Of a stretch of 24,279 nucleotides of DNA, positions 21,766-24,279 are shown piece by piece. Below the pieces are notes generated by a model. The model made no database searches and was not told the DNA's origin. It was given only the letters and a program-made list of their open reading frames with translations. The stretch spans positions 1-24,279 of the forward strand of contig CAYWGR010000081.1 of NCBI GenBank assembly GCA_964458015.1. The letters run 5' to 3'. Position 1 is the stretch's first letter; the number at the start of each line of letters is the position of its first letter. A program made the position numbers and the translations under genes. The stretch is from CAYWGR01 sp964458015 (GTDB lineage: Bacteria > Planctomycetota > Planctomycetia > Pirellulales > Thermoguttaceae).

Positions 21766-23110
21766 ATGCAGAAACAAGATTTAATTGCCTGGGACCGCAC
21801 GCACGTTTGGCACGGCTTCACGCAGATGGCCGAGTATCGCCCATTTATCGTCGAGCGGGCGGAAGGTTGTGAAATCATCGATATCGACGGCCGCCGATAC
21901 ATCGACGGCGTGAGCAGTCTGTGGTGCAACATCCACGGCCATCGGCATCCGAAAATCGATGCCACCGTGCGTGAACAACTCGACCGCGTAGCGCACTTTA
22001 CGAACCTGGGCGGCTCGAATCCTACGACGATCCAACTTGCGAAACGGCTTGCCGATATCGCCCCGCAAGGTTTGAACCATGTTTTTTTTTGCCGGCGATG
22101 GTGCTTCGGCCGTTGAGGCAGCCATCAAGATGGCCTTCCAATATTGGCAGCAGCGAAAAGATCCACGGCCGGAAAAAACAAACTACCTGGCCCTGGGCAA
22201 TGCCTATCATGGCGACACGCTCGGCGCCGTCAGCATCGGCGGCATCGAACAGTTTCATGCGATGTTCGAGCCGCTGTTGTTCAAGCCGCTGCGCGTGCCG
22301 GCCCCCGATAGTTACCGAACCCCGCCGGGCGTTGCGCAAGAAGACCTGTGCCAATATCATTTGGATATTTTGGAACAGGAGCTGAAAAAGAACCATCCTC
22401 GCATTGCCGCCGTCGTAATCGAGCCCTTGGTGCAGGCTGCCGTCGGGCTGTTGATGCATCCGCCGGGCTATCTTCGCGGTGTTCGTGAATTGACGAAAAA
22501 ATACGATGTTTTACTCGTGGCCGACGAAGTGGCCGTCGGATTCGGCCGCACCGGACGGATGTTCGCCTGCGAACACGAGGACGTTTCGCCCGACATGCTT
22601 TGCCTGGGCAAAGGGCTGACGGGCGGCTATCTGCCGATGTCGGCCGTGATGGCTTCCGACGAGATTTGGAACGCCTTCTTGGGCACCTACGCCGAGAGCA
22701 AGACGTTTTTCCACGGCCACACCTACGGCGGCAACCCGCTTTGCGCCGCCGCCGCGTTGGCTTCGCTCGATGTGTTCGAGGAGGAGCAAACGCTGGAAAA
22801 CATGCGGCCCAAGATCGCCAGGCTTGAAGAACATCTTGCCCGCATCGCACGGTTGCCCCACGTAGGCGACATTCGGCAACGGGGTCTCTTGGCCGGCATC
22901 GAACTGGTACGCGATATTGCGGAAAAAGAGCCCTATCCTTGGACCGAACGCCGCGGCTATCGCGTTTGCGATCACGCCTTGAGCGAAGGCGTGTGGATTC
23001 GTCCGTTGGGCAACGTGGTCGTCATCCTGCCGCCGCTTTCCATCACGTTGGAACAACTCGACTGTATCGCCGGCGCGGTTGAACGCGGAATCGAAGCAGC
23101 AATCCAATAA
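21766..23110 (+). CDS. bioA: BioA, adenosylmethionine-8-amino-7-oxononanoate aminotransferase, frameshifted
   Basis: A PLP enzyme of biotin synthesis that makes 7,8-diaminopelargonate from KAPA with SAM as amino donor. The N-terminal part (WDRTHVWHGFTQM, IDIDGRRYIDGVSSLWCNIHGH) and the C-terminal part (GDGASAVEAAIKMAFQYWQQ, VADEVAVGFGRTGRMF, LGKGLTGGYLP, THGHTYGGNP-like FHGHTYGGNP, plus the PLP lysine at 22610-22612) both match BioA. They are in different frames, joined at a run of nine Ts (22082-22090). With eight Ts the sequence would read GLNHVFFAGDGASAVE, as expected, and give 447 residues, the family's usual size. Translation in the present sequence stops at 22116. A restart at ATG 22079 would yield a 343-residue fragment lacking the N-terminal domain. 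A base-call error in the homopolymer is the simplest explanation; a real or phase-variable frameshift remains possible. Confidence 0.88.
22082..22090 (+). other. T9 homopolymer, site of the bioA frameshift
   Basis: Nine consecutive Ts lie where family alignment calls for eight. One T removed restores the reading frame between 21766 and 23110. Such tracts are prone to sequencing error, replication slippage and transcriptional slippage. Confidence 0.9.
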
Positions 23111-23147
23111 CATTCCCCCCTAATTTCCCTCCCCGGAGAACCGAAAA

Positions 23148-24279
23148 ATGCAAAAACATTGGCAATGGTTCGCAGTCGGACTCATGTTCAACCTTTTGTA
23201 TGCTGTCCAGCTAGTCCATGCGCAATCGCAGGTTCGTTGGAACGTTGTTGAAATGGGAGCTGTTGGCGACGGCGTAAAAGACAACACGGCTGTCTTCCAG
23301 AAAGCGCTGGATGCGGCCGGTCAGGCGGGCGGCGGCATCGTCGAAGTTCCCTCGGGCCGGTTCCGCATCAATGGAACGATTTCCGTGCCGAAAGGCGTGA
23401 CGCTTCAGGGAACCTACCGTGTGCCGCCTACTCGGTCGAACATGACCGATAAGCCCGACGGATCGGTTCTGCTGGCTTTCGCGGGGCGCGGCTCGACGGA
23501 AGGAAATCCGTTTATTTCTCTGGCAGGCAAAAACGCTGCTATCGCGGGCTTGATTGTCGAGTATCCCGAGTGGAAGCAAACCGTTGTGCCGCCGGTGCCC
23601 TATCCGCCCTGCGTTGAATCGCATGATACGGAAAACGTCGGCATCTCGGAATGTTGTCTTCTGAATCCCTATGAAGCCATCAAGTTGGTTCGCGCCCATC
23701 GGCATTTGGTGCGTAATATTACAGGCTATCCTAGCAAGCGCGGCATCTATGTCGATGAATGCTACGATATCGGGCACATCGAGAACGTTCACCTCTGGCC
23801 GTTCGGCGTAACCTACAAGCCTGACGATCCCTATTGCAAGTGGGTGAACACGCAAGGGGTCGCCTTTGAATTGGCACGGACCGATTGGCATTACGTCTCG
23901 AATACATTCTGCTTTGGGTACGGCGTCGGCTACAAGTTCTCGGCATCGAAGGAAGGCAGCACGAACGGAAATTTCCTGGGCCTCGGCGCCGATAGCTGCC
24001 GCCGGGCTGTTTTGGTCGAACAAGCACAAATGCCAGGACTGCTGATTACCAACGGAGAATTCGTCGGCCGCTGGAGCAGCGAGGATTCGATCTGCATCGA
24101 AATTGCCCCTGAAGCGGTCGGCAAAGTAAGTTTGGTCAATTGTTCCTTCTGGGGCCCGATTGATCGTTGCATTTGGATGCGAAGCCCCGTCGGACAACTG
24201 ACGGCCAATGCCTGTCATTTCGTGGAATGGAACAACCACAAAAAAGGCGCTCCGGCTATTCAGCTAGACGCCGGAAAAG
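23148..24279 (+). CDS. Secreted pectate-lyase-like beta-helix protein (partial)
   Basis: The gene is open from ATG 23148 to the window edge, so the 3' end is missing. At least 377 codons are seen. GGAGA at 23135-23139, 9 bases upstream, supports the start. A signal peptide is visible (MQKHWQWFAVGLMF..., cleavage after about VHA, residue 25). The mature part begins with the pectate-lyase-superfamily motif: MGAVGDGVKDNTAVFQKALDAA, then GGIVEVPSGRFRINGTISVPKGVTLQGTY, the first coils of a right-handed parallel beta-helix. Later repeats continue (VRNITGYPSKRGIYVDEC, ISECCLLNPYEAIKL, LVNCSFWGPIDRCIW). It is probably exported and acts on or binds polysaccharide, but catalytic residues and substrate cannot be assigned. 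It starts 37 bases after the bioA stop. Confidence 0.88.
   Translation, partial: MQKHWQWFAVGLMFNLLYAVQLVHAQSQVRWNVVEMGAVGDGVKDNTAVFQKALDAAGQAGGGIVEVPSGRFRINGTISVPKGVTLQGTYRVPPTRSNMTDKPDGSVLLAFAGRGSTEGNPFISLAGKNAAIAGLIVEYPEWKQTVVPPVPYPPCVESHDTENVGISECCLLNPYEAIKLVRAHRHLVRNITGYPSKRGIYVDECYDIGHIENVHLWPFGVTYKPDDPYCKWVNTQGVAFELARTDWHYVSNTFCFGYGVGYKFSASKEGSTNGNFLGLGADSCRRAVLVEQAQMPGLLITNGEFVGRWSSEDSICIEIAPEAVGKVSLVNCSFWGPIDRCIWMRSPVGQLTANACHFVEWNNHKKGAPAIQLDAGK

Noticed and set aside
21811..21830. TGGCAC-containing sequence as a sigma-54 promoter
   Set aside because: No TTGC follows at the required spacing, and it lies inside bioA.
23211..24239. Open frame of 342 codons on the minus strand
   Set aside because: It is antisense to the pectate-lyase-like gene, which has a ribosome binding site, a signal peptide and family motifs. 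The minus frame shows none of these.
1..24279. CRISPR arrays, tRNA or rRNA genes, prophage or transposase genes
   Set aside because: No regular direct repeats with spacers, no cloverleaf or rRNA sequence recognised, and no transposase, integrase or phage protein found on either strand.

Overview
The window looks like a chromosomal piece of a planctomycete, probably in or near the Pirellulales. The reasons are two DUF1598-like secreted proteins of a type I know only from planctomycetes, an FHA-GAF-sigma-54 activator, a rhomboid starting VGIYDREYYR, and many secreted proteins of unknown function. This placement is inferred from protein character, not from a marker tree. A run of 10 Ns at 3314-3323 suggests a draft scaffold or metagenome bin.

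Layout. 260-3523 (+): a tripartite MacAB-type ABC exporter, with ATPase, periplasmic adaptor and FtsX-like permease as three separate genes. 3532-5553 (-): a sigma-54-dependent activator with FHA and GAF sensor domains, convergent with the exporter. 5882-8877 (+): two tandem DUF1598-like secreted proteins, identical in their mature parts but different in their signal peptides, each with the same kind of upstream element and its own strong hairpin. 9125-10504 (+): a secreted protein with a gluzincin HExxH...E signature. 10511-11434 (-): pyrF. 11596-11710: a foldback, MITE-like repeat. 11776-13684 (-): a two-gene operon of a membrane-anchored coiled-coil protein and a rhomboid protease. 14102-16276 (-): a Prc/Tsp-type carboxy-terminal processing protease with its own terminator. 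16772-20716 (+): rpmB, gatC, gatA, a 59-residue Cys-rich ORF and gatB. 20863-23110 (+): a SAM hydrolase (DUF62) and bioA; bioA carries a one-base frameshift in a T9 tract. 23148-end (+): a secreted pectate-lyase-like beta-helix protein, cut by the window edge.

How the genes fit together. GatCAB is the amidotransferase that makes Gln-tRNA(Gln) and/or Asn-tRNA(Asn); its genes sit beside a ribosomal protein gene. BioA uses SAM as amino donor, and its upstream neighbour hydrolyses SAM. The proteases (S41, rhomboid, putative gluzincin) and the secreted DUF1598 proteins point to cell-envelope work. No single new defence or metabolic system is evident. The most noteworthy items are the DUF1598 pair with its pattern of gene conversion, an in-frame palindromic repeat inside gatB, the bioA homopolymer frameshift, the overlapping Cys-rich small ORF before gatB, and the foldback element near pyrF. 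Several starts were moved from the longest reading frame to internal GTG or TTG codons because of a good ribosome binding site or family fit.
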